A program made the translations under genes and the position numbers. A DNA stretch of 64,000 nt from Treponema sp. (GTDB taxonomy: Bacteria > Spirochaetota > Spirochaetia > Treponematales > Treponemataceae): the NCBI GenBank assembly GCA_017469785.1, contig JAFUFU010000034.1, forward strand, positions 1 to 64,000, in the 5' to 3' direction. How positions within the stretch are numbered: the first letter of the stretch is position 1; each line of letters starts with the position of its first letter. The notes under the pieces were generated by a model. It worked only from the letters and a program-made list of their open reading frames with translations, was not told where the DNA came from and ran no database searches. This document shows positions 8,734 to 17,150 of the stretch, piece by piece.

Positions 8734-9067
8734 CTAGGCTTCCATAAATTGTTTTCTTATTTTGATAAGGTTTTCGTACATTGAAGCATAGTCTGCCGCC
8801 GATTTTACGCGAAGAAGCTCCGTCATCTCTGAGATGACTTTGTAGAGAGGATCTAGCGCAACGTTTCCGACAGCACCCTTTAGAGCATGACAGATTTCAA
8901 AAGCCTTTTCAAGGTCATTTGATTTTACAGCATCCCCCCAGCTCTTCAAATTTTGAATCAGAAAGAGCCATATTCACCATCTTAAGATAAAAATCCTCTT
9001 TATTAAGACAACGGGCAAGACCTGTGTTTACGTCCGCACCCAATTGACGCAATTTTTCAATCGTCAT
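8734..9067 (-). pseudogene. HPt phosphotransfer protein split by a one-base shift in a G6 tract
   Basis: From ATG 9067 (GGAGG nearby) the frame reads MTIEKLRQLGADVNTGLARC, NKEDFYLKMVNMALSDSKFEEL and then runs into a tract of six G on this strand (8934-8939). The shifted frame continues GDAVKSNDLEKAFEICHALK and GAVGNVALDPLYKVISEMTE to a normal end. The phosphoryl-accepting histidine is in FEICHALKGAVGN. With five G the two parts join into a 110-residue HPt domain of normal length and sequence. So this is either a sequencing error, a real mutation, or slippage at the homopolymer. It lies 73 bases after the response regulator, its likely partner. Confidence 0.85.
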
Positions 9068-9140
9068 AATTTCCTCCAAGCATTAGACATGTTCAGTAAC
9101 CTTGTGCACTTTCTTTACGACTGACTTTCAGCCTTCGCTA

Positions 9141-10808
9141 TCAAACAAATTTCACGTATTCTGACGGCGGAACCGGCTTTGAGAAATAGTAGCCCTGAAT
9201 TATGTCGCAGCCGGCTTCTTTGAGCATTTTGTATTCTTCCTCAGTCTCGACTCCCTCCGCCACCACGGGAACCTCAAGATTCTTGGCTATGTTCAGCACC
9301 AGCTCAACAAGTTTCATATCCTTGTTGCCCGGCTTAATGTTCCTGATAAAAGCCTTGTCCATTTTTAGGGCGTCAATCGGCATGGAAGTGAGCATGTTCA
9401 GGGAAGAATAGCCTGAGCCAAAGTCGTCCATTTCGATTTTGTGGCCGAGGCTGCGGAGATTTTCCACCACCTCGATGATATGCTTTGAGTCCTCTGTGTA
9501 GGCGGACTCGGTAATCTCAAGCATGTATTCGGAAGGCTTGAGACCGTTTTCATTTACGATTTTACAGATAAAGTCCGTCATGTCAGGGGCGGCAATGTCC
9601 ACCCGGGAAACATTCACCGAAACAGGAATGGTGCGCCCCAGCTCTTCCTTCCATTTGCGGATTTGCCTTGCGGTCTCTTCCCAAACGTAACGGTCGAGGC
9701 TGGTCACAAGGCCGTTCTCTTCAAATAATGGAATGAACAAATCCGGGCGGACCCGGCCCAGTTTTGGATGTTCCCAGCTGACCAGGGCCTCCGCGCTGCA
9801 AAGGACAGGCTTATCGCCGGTAATGTTGAATTTGGGCTGGTAGTTGACCTTGAACTGCTTCTGCTCAATGGCGGCCTCAAAATCCTGCAAGAGATAGGCG
9901 TCAAAGACTTCTTTTTGGGACATCGGTTCGTCGTAAATGCAGACCCCGATTCCAGATTTCGAGCGAAGGGAATTACAAGCCTGAAGGGCGTAGTCAAAGC
10001 GCTGGACGACAGAACAGGAGTGGTCTTTGTCTGAAAAAACTCCCAGTCGGATTCTGATTTCAGACGTCTTCAGTAGAGAAGAAAGAGCCGCGTTGATTTC
10101 AGAAATAAAGCAATCGTAATTTTCCCTATGAGGAAGATAGACGTAAAAAGAATCGGAACCAAACCGTCCCGCGATGCCTTTTGTTTTTTTGAGCACGACG
10201 CGGATTCCGTTTGCAATCGTTTTTATAATCTCATCACCAAAATTCCGGCCTTTGAGCTGGTTAAGCAGATGAAAACGGGTAAAATTAATAACCACCGCAT
10301 CCATTACCACGTCTGGATAACGTTGGTCAAAACGCATGGCATACTCAAAGAAAAATTTAGGACTGTAAAACTTAGTGAGCTTGTCGAATTCCGTGGCATG
10401 AATAAGCTTTACGCTCTCAAACAAGTCGATTGAATGGCGAACCCTGGCAAGAATCACTTCGGGTAAATCGTAAGGCTTAATCAAAAAATCCGCAGCCCCA
10501 AGCCTGAGGCTTTCGATTTCAGATGACTTTTCGGAAGTAAGGACGATTACAGGAATCTCGCTGATGGTACCGTCTTTTTTCATTTCTTTAAGGACATCAA
10601 ATCCAGAAAGTTCAGGCATATGCAAATCCAAAAGAACAAGGGAGACAAGCTCCTTTCCCGAACGGATTTTATCCAGGGCTTCTTTACCGTTACCCGCAAA
10701 AATCACTTTATACTGCGTTTGAAGAATGTTACCAAGAATCTCGCGGTTCAAAGCTTCGTCATCAACAATAAGAACAGTACGGTCGAACAATTCATTTCCA
10801 GTCTTCAT
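9141..10808 (-). CDS. Response regulator with degenerate GGDEF and EAL domains
   Basis: 555 residues. A receiver domain comes first (TVLIVDDEALNREIL, phospho-acceptor Asp in LVLLDLHMPELSG, Lys in FLIKPYDLP). Next is a GGDEF-like domain whose signature is destroyed (GRFGSDSFYVYLP), so it cannot make cyclic-di-GMP. The C-terminal EAL domain is well kept (SAEALVSWEHP, MLEITESAY, EMDDFGSGYSSLNML, VVAEGVETEEE, QGYYFSKPVPP). The protein should be a phosphorylation-controlled cyclic-di-GMP phosphodiesterase. The HPt gene lies immediately downstream, suggesting a phosphorelay, but no histidine kinase is next to them. Confidence 0.93.
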   Translation of the reverse strand: MKTGNELFDRTVLIVDDEALNREILGNILQTQYKVIFAGNGKEALDKIRSGKELVSLVLLDLHMPELSGFDVLKEMKKDGTISEIPVIVLTSEKSSEIESLRLGAADFLIKPYDLPEVILARVRHSIDLFESVKLIHATEFDKLTKFYSPKFFFEYAMRFDQRYPDVVMDAVVINFTRFHLLNQLKGRNFGDEIIKTIANGIRVVLKKTKGIAGRFGSDSFYVYLPHRENYDCFISEINAALSSLLKTSEIRIRLGVFSDKDHSCSVVQRFDYALQACNSLRSKSGIGVCIYDEPMSQKEVFDAYLLQDFEAAIEQKQFKVNYQPKFNITGDKPVLCSAEALVSWEHPKLGRVRPDLFIPLFEENGLVTSLDRYVWEETARQIRKWKEELGRTIPVSVNVSRVDIAAPDMTDFICKIVNENGLKPSEYMLEITESAYTEDSKHIIEVVENLRSLGHKIEMDDFGSGYSSLNMLTSMPIDALKMDKAFIRNIKPGNKDMKLVELVLNIAKNLEVPVVAEGVETEEEYKMLKEAGCDIIQGYYFSKPVPPSEYVKFV

Positions 10809-10857
10809 GAAATAAATTATATATCAGACTGTTAAAAAAATCTAATTATATTAAAAA

Positions 10858-10920
10858 AAAAATAGACCTGAACGAAAAGCGCGGCCTCCATGAAGCCGGC
10901 AGTTTCGGACAGGTCTTCGG
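10858..10920 (-). terminator. Long-stem rho-independent terminator after the BMP lipoprotein gene
   Basis: On the minus strand AGACCTG pairs with CAGGTCT around an extended, partly paired GC-rich interior, followed by a long T tract. It lies 14 bases beyond the binding-protein stop and separates that gene from the response regulator. Confidence 0.7.
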
Positions 10921-10933
10921 GTCAGCTCAATGC

Positions 10934-12025
10934 TTATTGAGGAATAACACCGTTAACGCCATTGACAAACCAGGTCATATTCCATACTTCGTCGTCGGTC
11001 ATTACCGTGCCGGCCGGAACCTTTTCATTTCCTTCCTGATCAAGAATCGGGCCTTCAAAGATTTTGAGGGAACCGTTTTCGATTGCGGTGCGGGCAACGG
11101 CGACTTTCTCTGCAGCTTCCGGCACAACAAGGTCAGAAAGAGGAGCCAGATCAACCATGCCAGAGCTTAAGCCCTCCCAGTATTTTCGGCTTGTCCAGGT
11201 TCCTGCAAGCATCTGCTCAACATCGTCTTTTACGAAAGTTGCCCAGTGGAAGATTGGAGCCGTGAGATAGGCTTTTGGAGCGGCCGTTGGAGAAGGAACA
11301 TTGTAGCCGATTGCGAAAGCGCCTTTTTCCTCTGCGGCAACCTGAGGAGCCGTGGTGTCCTGATGCTGCTCGATTACGTCACAGCCACGGTTCAAAAGCT
11401 CAAGGGCACCCTGCTTTTCTTTGGTGGGATCATACCATGTGTTTGTCCATACGACATCTACAGTTGCATCTGGGTTCACAGACTGAACGCCACGGGCAAA
11501 GCCGTTGATTCCTCGGATACACTCAGAAATCGGGAATGCGGCCACATAACCGATTTTATTGGTCTTGGTCTGCAAGCCAGCCACGATACCGGCGAGATAG
11601 CGGGCCTCATACATCTTTCCGAAATAGGTTGAGACATTTTCTGCCGTTTTGAATCCTGAGCAGTGACCGAATCTTACATTAGGAAAATCTTTCGCAACGT
11701 TAATAGTAGAATCCATAAAGCCGAAAGAAGTGGTGTAAATTACGTTACAGCCAGCGTCAATCAAATCGCGGATTGCCTTTTCACAATCAGAGTTTTCAGG
11801 AACATTCTCTTTATACATAGTCTGAATACCCATGTCAACGAGTGCGAGACGGCTCTGATCCTGAGCCTCTGTATATCCATGATCGTTAATTGAACCGATA
11901 TAAACGAATCCAACCATAATGTTGTCTTTTGTGATGGCGGTTGTTTTACTTTCTTTTTTGTTGCAAGCAACCAACAGTGCCGACATGGCCATGACAGCCA
12001 GCGCAATTTTCACAATTTTTTTCAT
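10934..12025 (-). CDS. BMP-family substrate-binding lipoprotein
   Basis: 363 residues. The signal peptide ends in a lipobox (ALLVACNKK, Cys 21), so the protein is membrane-anchored outside the cytoplasm. The body is a BMP/Med-type binding protein (MVGFVYIGSINDHGYTEAQD, VRFGHCSGFKTAENVSTYFG, GYVAAFPISECIRGINGFAR, DVIEQHQDT). This family (PnrA/TmpC in Treponema) binds purine nucleosides. It is most likely the receptor for the ABC transporter at 5182-8718, although two signalling genes and a terminator separate them. xpt is immediately upstream, supporting a purine role. Confidence 0.92.
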   Translation of the reverse strand: MKKIVKIALAVMAMSALLVACNKKESKTTAITKDNIMVGFVYIGSINDHGYTEAQDQSRLALVDMGIQTMYKENVPENSDCEKAIRDLIDAGCNVIYTTSFGFMDSTINVAKDFPNVRFGHCSGFKTAENVSTYFGKMYEARYLAGIVAGLQTKTNKIGYVAAFPISECIRGINGFARGVQSVNPDATVDVVWTNTWYDPTKEKQGALELLNRGCDVIEQHQDTTAPQVAAEEKGAFAIGYNVPSPTAAPKAYLTAPIFHWATFVKDDVEQMLAGTWTSRKYWEGLSSGMVDLAPLSDLVVPEAAEKVAVARTAIENGSLKIFEGPILDQEGNEKVPAGTVMTDDEVWNMTWFVNGVNGVIPQ

Positions 12026-12055
12026 TTTTCTTACCTCTTCTAGTAAAAAACTGTT

Positions 12056-12628
12056 TTATTTACGGAATTCAATTCCGCTTTCATCCATTTTACTTATAAT
12101 CGCAAGACTTTCAACCTTCAAGCCGCTCTTGCGAAGCTCATCGCCACCATTCTGGAAGCCCTTTTCAATCGCGCAGGCAGCTCCAACCACGTTCGCACCC
12201 GCGCTTTTGCAGATTTCAATAAGGCCTTTAAGGGCGTTTCCGTTGGCAAGGAAGTCGTCTGCGAGCAGAATGGAATCCTCCGAATCGAGATACTTTTTTG
12301 AGACAACCACGTTGTAGTATTCATCATGGGTAAAGCTATAGACCTTTGAAGAATACACGTCTTCGTTCACGTTGCTCGTACGGTGTTTTTTTGCGAAAAC
12401 CAGAGGAACACCGAATTCACGGGCAAGTGAACAGCCGATTGCGATTCCGCTAGACTCAATCGTAAGGATTTTCGTGACTTTCAAGCCGGAAAAACGCTTT
12501 TTCCATTCCTTTGCAAGCTCATCAAGGAAAGCCACGTCAATCTGATGATTCAAAAAATTCGAGACTTTAAGGATTTTACCGCCGAGTACCTCTCCGTCCG
12601 AGAGAATTCTGTCTTCAAGTAATTTCAT
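12056..12628 (-). CDS. xpt: Xanthine phosphoribosyltransferase
   Basis: 190 residues, the usual Xpt length. It converts xanthine and PRPP to XMP in purine salvage. The start MKLLEDRILSDGEVLGGKIL and the NHQID segment are typical of the family. The PRPP-binding loop is ILLADDFLANGNALKGL. Its ATG overlaps the dapB stop by one base, and it lies 30 bases upstream of the BMP lipoprotein, so salvage enzyme and nucleoside receptor are probably transcribed together. I found no purine riboswitch in the short upstream spacers. Confidence 0.93.
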   Translation of the reverse strand: MKLLEDRILSDGEVLGGKILKVSNFLNHQIDVAFLDELAKEWKKRFSGLKVTKILTIESSGIAIGCSLAREFGVPLVFAKKHRTSNVNEDVYSSKVYSFTHDEYYNVVVSKKYLDSEDSILLADDFLANGNALKGLIEICKSAGANVVGAACAIEKGFQNGGDELRKSGLKVESLAIISKMDESGIEFRK

Positions 12629-13407
12629 TAGAACAAATCCGCCATTCCGTAAAGTTTTCCCTTAGAAAGAGAGCCGTCAGCAAGTTTAGCCACAAGCTTT
12701 TCAAGAGCCACAACGCTTCCACGGGCAAAGCCTTCCCGGCTTCTGGCCCGATGAGTAAGCTCGATTGAATCAGCCGGAGAATCAAAGAAGACTGTGTGGG
12801 TTCCTGGCACAGAACCAACCCGAGTTGAGCTTACGTGCAGCTGATTTGCCTTAGGCCGCTCATGGAAGGCATCGAAAACCATTTCCGTCTTTGATTTATT
12901 ACCCAGCATTACCCGGCGGGCAACTTCAAGAGCCGTGCCCGAAGGAGAGTCAGCTTTTTGATTGTGATGGGCTTCCCAGACCGCGACATCATACTCAGAA
13001 TATTCCGCCATGATTTTTGCGGCTTCCTCAACGATTTTATAGAACATATTCACGCCGATTGAGAAATTTGACGAGCGCATACAGGTTCCGTTTGAAGAGG
13101 CGCAGAGGGCGGCGATTTCATCCTCAGACTTTGCCCAGCCCGTGGTTCCGCAAACAAGGGGAAGGCCTAAGGGAATAAGAGCCTTTAAATTTCCCAGGAC
13201 AGCCGTGGGGTGAGAAAATTCAATCACGCCCTCTGCCCCGCTCTTTTTTACGGCCTCGGCAACTGCATTTCCGTCTCCTGCGGCAACAAGAGCCGTAGCA
13301 TCCTTTGCGGCCACATCAACAGTGGCGACAATCTGGTGTCCCAAAGATTTTGCCACAGACTCAATCATGTGGCCCATTTTTCCATATCCAACAAGAGCTA
13401 TTTTCAT
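12628..13407 (-). CDS. dapB: 4-hydroxy-tetrahydrodipicolinate reductase
   Basis: 259 residues. It reduces the dapA product in the diaminopimelate/lysine pathway. The N-terminal nucleotide-binding fold starts MKIALVGYGKMGHMIES. The catalytic segment EAHHNQKADSPSGTAL carries the His and Lys residues used for proton transfer and substrate binding. It is shorter than many DapB proteins but complete. The aspartate kinase at 14391-15713 feeds the same pathway and lies upstream on the same strand. Confidence 0.93.
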   Translation of the reverse strand: MKIALVGYGKMGHMIESVAKSLGHQIVATVDVAAKDATALVAAGDGNAVAEAVKKSGAEGVIEFSHPTAVLGNLKALIPLGLPLVCGTTGWAKSEDEIAALCASSNGTCMRSSNFSIGVNMFYKIVEEAAKIMAEYSEYDVAVWEAHHNQKADSPSGTALEVARRVMLGNKSKTEMVFDAFHERPKANQLHVSSTRVGSVPGTHTVFFDSPADSIELTHRARSREGFARGSVVALEKLVAKLADGSLSKGKLYGMADLF

Positions 13408-13494
13408 ACAAACTCCAACGTATGCGAAATTTTCTTTCGATTATACAAAAAAAAAACTTTTTAGAATAGATAAAATCCGTGCTTAAGAGCGGTC

Positions 13495-14370
13495 TTAACG
13501 CAGCGAAAGGGTAAAATATTTTCGAATTCCCAGACTGATACCAAAGAAAGAGTCAAAGTCAGAATCATCATCAGAATTAAAAACATCAAGGGATTTCACA
13601 GAAGCAAAAATTTCATAGGACTTCTGCATGATTCCGAAATGGAAATCAATTTCAGAGACAGAAAATCCATCAGCATAGTTTTGAGAACATAATTTCAGTT
13701 CAAAAACAAAAGGTTTCGCAGGATAAGAGCGCAATAAAAACCCTAGGTTATAGCCGTTTTTATAAGAATCAAAGCCATTCCCATACCAGGTTGTGTACTG
13801 CACAATAAGGCTTATGGCGAGTAAATTCGTCTGAAAAAGGGAAAGCTGTCCGCCCATACGCAGATTGTTTCGCAGGCCTTTTTTTTCAAAATCATAATGC
13901 CTATTCTGGAAATTATAGAGGGCAAGATTTTCAAAATAAGGACCGAAATATGGAAAGAAAAATCCCTCGAAAGAAGTCTCGTTTCCAAGTCCAAAGCCAT
14001 GAAAATAAGTGGCGGAAGTAGAAAAAGCGAAACGATTCTTGCTGAATCCAGCATCCTTAACAAGGATTCCTTCACGGCTTCCCCTGGTAATATAATTGCC
14101 GTCTATGGGAGAAGATTCCTCGCAATAGGGATAGTCAAAAAACTGAACGGCATTTGCCCAATAGTAAAGCACGCCGATGCCAATTACAGCAAAGGCAAAA
14201 ACCGAAGCCGCCATATCGTTGGCTTCTTTTTCCGCCTCCTCCCGCTCAGTGCTTTCAAAACTACTTCGGGCAGGAAAGGACTTTTCTAAGGCAGAAGCTG
14301 GGAAAGCAAGGGCGGAAAGGTTCACCCGCAAAGAAAATAAAATGCAAGCAATGACGATAACTTTCCTCAT
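13495..14370 (-). CDS. Exported protein of unknown function
   Basis: 291 residues from ATG 14370 (AAGG nearby; a more upstream ATG lacks a ribosome site). Residues 1-27 form a signal peptide (MRKVIVIACILFSLRVNLSA). A second hydrophobic stretch follows (VFAFAVIGIGVLYYWANAV). The remainder is rich in Phe, Tyr and Gly with alternating patterns (FGLGNETSFEGFFFPYFGPY) and ends in LGIRKYFTLSLR. A terminal aromatic/basic strand and this composition suggest an outer-membrane beta-barrel or surface protein, but that is an inference. It sits between lysC and dapB without an obvious functional link. Confidence 0.7.
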   Translation of the reverse strand: MRKVIVIACILFSLRVNLSALAFPASALEKSFPARSSFESTEREEAEKEANDMAASVFAFAVIGIGVLYYWANAVQFFDYPYCEESSPIDGNYITRGSREGILVKDAGFSKNRFAFSTSATYFHGFGLGNETSFEGFFFPYFGPYFENLALYNFQNRHYDFEKKGLRNNLRMGGQLSLFQTNLLAISLIVQYTTWYGNGFDSYKNGYNLGFLLRSYPAKPFVFELKLCSQNYADGFSVSEIDFHFGIMQKSYEIFASVKSLDVFNSDDDSDFDSFFGISLGIRKYFTLSLR

Positions 14371-14390
14371 GAGAGACCTTTCCATCCAAT

Positions 14391-15713
14391 TCAGAAGAGA
14401 GCAGTATGCAGGATTTTTACCACATCATTTGTCTGGGCATCATCAACCAAGAGAGAGATATTAACCTTGCTGGCTCCCTGAGAAATCATCTGCACGTTGA
14501 TTCCGGCCTTGTTGAGCGCGGTGAAGGCATCCTCAAGGATTGAGCTTGAATGGCTCGCGTCGCATATAAGCGTGACGATTGCCTTATTCTTGGTAGCCTT
14601 AACCTCCGCGATGCGGGCAATGTCCTCAAGAAGCCCGGTTAAATCAGCCTTTGTATTGACAGTGAGGGAGACAGAAACCTCTGAAGTAGCGATTACGTCG
14701 ATAGAAATGTTCCATTTGAGGAACTGATTGAAGATGTGAGCCAAAAATCCGCAGGCATTGAGCATCCGGCTTGACTGAATGTCAATCAAAGTGACATTTT
14801 TAACGCTGGTGATTGCCGTAACACGGGGAGTTGCTCCGGAATGTTTCTCAACGATTACGGAGCCATCGCTCTTGATATTGTAGCTGTTCTTTACGCGGAC
14901 AGGAGTGCCGCTTTTTCGGCATGGAATCATGCTTCGCGGGTGCAAGACCTGAGAACCGAACATGGCAAGCTCCTGAGCCTCTTCGTAAGTTACTTCAGGA
15001 ACGGTACGGGCTTCCTTGACGATTCTAGGATCAGTGGTGAGAATGCCGTCAACATCCTTCCAAGTCTGAATTTCATCAGCTTTCATGGCAGCGCCAATCA
15101 TAGTCGCGCTTAAATCCGAGCCGCCGCGACCGAGAGTCGTAATGACGCCGTTTTTGTCCTTGGCGATAAAGCCCGTGACGATAGGAATTTCAGCCTGCTT
15201 GCCGTTTTTGTAGTCGTTCAAGTGTTTGGGGATATTTTCCCAGACCTCGTCTAGCAATTCCGCGCTCATGTAGTTGGAATCAGAAACCATGCCGATATCC
15301 CATGCGTCGTAGAACTTTGCAGGCGTGCCTTGTTTTTCAAGGTAAGCGGCCATCATGCGCACGCTCATTCGCTCGCCGAAAGAAACAAGGTAGTCCCGGG
15401 TGCGTTTTGTAAGCTCGTGGAGCATGGAAATGCCGGTGAGCAAGAATTTAAGCTCTTCAAGAAGTTCTTTAATAGCAGGAACATCGATTTCAAGTTCCTT
15501 AGCCGTATCGAAGTGAAGCTGCTCGACTTTGGCAATATCAACGGTGCCATTTACGGCCATATCTGCCGCGTCAAGAAGATGGTCAGTGGTATCACCCATT
15601 GCGCTCAAAACAACGACCGGGCGATTTTCTTTATATGCCTGAATAATAGAAGCAACATGGCGGATTCGCTCCGCATTGGCGACAGAGCTGCCACCGAATT
15701 TCATAACTATCAT
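14391..15713 (-). CDS. lysC: Aspartate kinase
   Basis: 440 residues, monofunctional. It phosphorylates aspartate, the first step toward lysine, threonine and methionine. The N-terminus has the kinase start MIVMKFGGSSVANAERIRHV, followed by SFGERMSVRMMAAYL and TLGRGGSDLSATMIGAAMKA at the active site. Two ACT regulatory domains fill the last 150 residues (VTLIDIQSSRMLNACGFLAH, and INVQMISQGASKVNISLLVD), so feedback inhibition by an end product is expected. Confidence 0.94.
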   Translation of the reverse strand: MIVMKFGGSSVANAERIRHVASIIQAYKENRPVVVLSAMGDTTDHLLDAADMAVNGTVDIAKVEQLHFDTAKELEIDVPAIKELLEELKFLLTGISMLHELTKRTRDYLVSFGERMSVRMMAAYLEKQGTPAKFYDAWDIGMVSDSNYMSAELLDEVWENIPKHLNDYKNGKQAEIPIVTGFIAKDKNGVITTLGRGGSDLSATMIGAAMKADEIQTWKDVDGILTTDPRIVKEARTVPEVTYEEAQELAMFGSQVLHPRSMIPCRKSGTPVRVKNSYNIKSDGSVIVEKHSGATPRVTAITSVKNVTLIDIQSSRMLNACGFLAHIFNQFLKWNISIDVIATSEVSVSLTVNTKADLTGLLEDIARIAEVKATKNKAIVTLICDASHSSSILEDAFTALNKAGINVQMISQGASKVNISLLVDDAQTNDVVKILHTALF

Positions 15714-15743
15714 AATGATAGTATTTTAGCAAAAAGACCGTCC

Positions 15744-16247
15744 TTACGCAATCTTAAACAATTTTTCGATATCAGGCTCGCGCACCACAAGAACATTACA
15801 ACTGGCGCTTCCGATAATCTCCGCGTTGGTAACGGAAATTTTATCATGACGGACAGAATTCTGCGCCGTATCATTCGGATGCTCTTTTCCACCCAGGAGA
15901 ATCAGGCTTGCGCCGAAATCATCCGCCGCCTTAATCAGCTCCGACCAGATTGCGCCTTTTTTCAGTTCCGTAGAGATTTTTACATCTTTTTCTTTGGCAA
16001 GTTTTTCAAGATAGGACAGGTACCTTTTTCCATCATCTTCAAGACGCTGCTCATAATGACGACTTTCTTCCTCATAAAAGAATTTACTCATTGTAAGCTG
16101 CTTGAGGGTGGAAGTGTCCACGACATAAATCGCCTTTAATTCACATTTGTACTGTTTTGACAGAAGAATTCCGTACATAGCCGCATGAATCGACTGCTCA
16201 GACCCATTCACCGCAACCACAACTTTTTGAATCAAAGGCTTTATCAT
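15744..16247 (-). CDS. Universal stress protein (UspA family)
   Basis: 167 residues. The fold starts VVVAVNGSEQSIHAAMYGI and ends in IGSASCNVLVVREPD, the GxS-type phosphate-binding end of ATP-binding Usp proteins. SLILLGGKEH gives the conserved middle glycine. It sits just downstream of the V-ATPase operon, separated by an R1 repeat, and has its own ribosome site (ACGGAG). It may be co-transcribed with atpD if the repeat does not terminate. The ligand and condition are unknown. Confidence 0.85.
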   Translation of the reverse strand: MIKPLIQKVVVAVNGSEQSIHAAMYGILLSKQYKCELKAIYVVDTSTLKQLTMSKFFYEEESRHYEQRLEDDGKRYLSYLEKLAKEKDVKISTELKKGAIWSELIKAADDFGASLILLGGKEHPNDTAQNSVRHDKISVTNAEIIGSASCNVLVVREPDIEKLFKIA

Positions 16248-16255
16248 TTTTTACT

Positions 16256-16401
16256 CCGTTTTCGGGCGCTCCGGCTTCGCCGTCGGGCTTTCCGTGCTTC
16301 CGCTAACGCTTCATTCGTCCGCACTGTCATTGCCGTGCCTGACACGGCAATCCCATTGCTACCGAACGCCTTCGGCGGCACTCCAATCCCTAGCGCGTCA
16401 G
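16256..16401. repeat. Interspersed repeat family R1, copy 2
   Basis: Read on the minus strand it begins at the atpD stop codon with GCGCTAGGGATTGGAG, then has the hairpin TTGCCGTGTCAGGCACGGCA and the block GCGGAAGCACGGAAAGCCCG, matching copy 1 at 4120-4215. It fills the whole spacer between atpD and the usp gene. Confidence 0.75.
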
Positions 16402-17018
16402 CTGGACTTCCTGTTTTTAAGGCTCTTTAAGACAAAGGTGTTTTCCCTCTCCCTCTCCTCCAAGACGCTCTCGATGTAAGTTTTCGTCTCCCGGTTCTGG
16501 GGGATAATCATCTTATCAAGAGCATTTACCCGCCGCTGGGTCTTTTTGACTTCGGTGGCAAGGCGCCATGCAATCGTCCGGATTGAAGCCATCTCGGTAA
16601 GAAGAGAAAGCAGTTTGAAAAACTCCGTCATTACTTTATCGGAATCAGCGTAGGTTCCCATGAATGAATAAAAAAGCTGTTGTTTGGGAAGCTGGACTTC
16701 CACCGAATTGAAGGTCATGCCGCCAGCCACCACGGATTTTTCTTTTATGTCGTACTCATAGTGGACTGATTTTGCGATTCGCTCGGTCTGGTCGCCGCCT
16801 ACGGTCATAAGCATATTGCGAAGGGCTGGATACGCGCTGGAAATAGCCTTGTCCAGCTCTCGCTCCAAAAGCTTAACCTTCTCCACCATGCGCATAAGCT
16901 CCATGACAAGGATTTCCCGCTTCTGCTCCAGCAAATCATAGCCGTCCACAGCAACAGAAAGCTGCTCTTTTATAGCGAGAAGATTAGATTTTGTAGGTGC
17001 AATGTTCAGTTTTGCCAT
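16398..17018 (-). CDS. atpD: V-type ATP synthase subunit D
   Basis: 206 residues. It forms the central rotor shaft of the A/V-ATPase together with subunit F. The sequence is the expected pair of long helices: N-terminal NIAPTKSNLLAIKEQLSVAV with LLEQKREILVMELMRMVEKV, and C-terminal EVKKTQRRVNALDKMIIPQN. It is the last gene of the operon. Its stop codon coincides with the edge of an R1 repeat, and the spacer before it is an R2 repeat. Confidence 0.93.
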   Translation of the reverse strand: MAKLNIAPTKSNLLAIKEQLSVAVDGYDLLEQKREILVMELMRMVEKVKLLERELDKAISSAYPALRNMLMTVGGDQTERIAKSVHYEYDIKEKSVVAGGMTFNSVEVQLPKQQLFYSFMGTYADSDKVMTEFFKLLSLLTEMASIRTIAWRLATEVKKTQRRVNALDKMIIPQNRETKTYIESVLEERERENTFVLKSLKNRKSS

Positions 17019-17027
17019 AATACTCTT

Positions 17028-17150
17028 AAATTCCTCACAGAGCTTTGGAGTACACAGAGGATTTTAGGCAGAAACTACAAAAAAGGTACAATTCAAGTTT
17101 TTCCTTATTCATATTCTCTGTGAACTCTGTGCCCTCTGTGAGGAATTTTA
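17028..17150. repeat. Palindromic repeat family R2, copy 1 (between atpB and atpD)
   Basis: The left arm ATTCCTCACAGAG plus CACAGAGG pairs with the right arm CTCTGTGCCCTCTGTGAGG, separated by about 65 unrelated bases. The right end supplies the TAA stop of atpB. Related copies lie at 27115, 28605 and 58354. Confidence 0.8.

Noticed and set aside
12026..12055. Purine riboswitch before xpt or the BMP gene
   Set aside because: The spacers are 30 bases or less and lack the conserved three-way junction sequences; nothing suitable lies upstream of dapB either.
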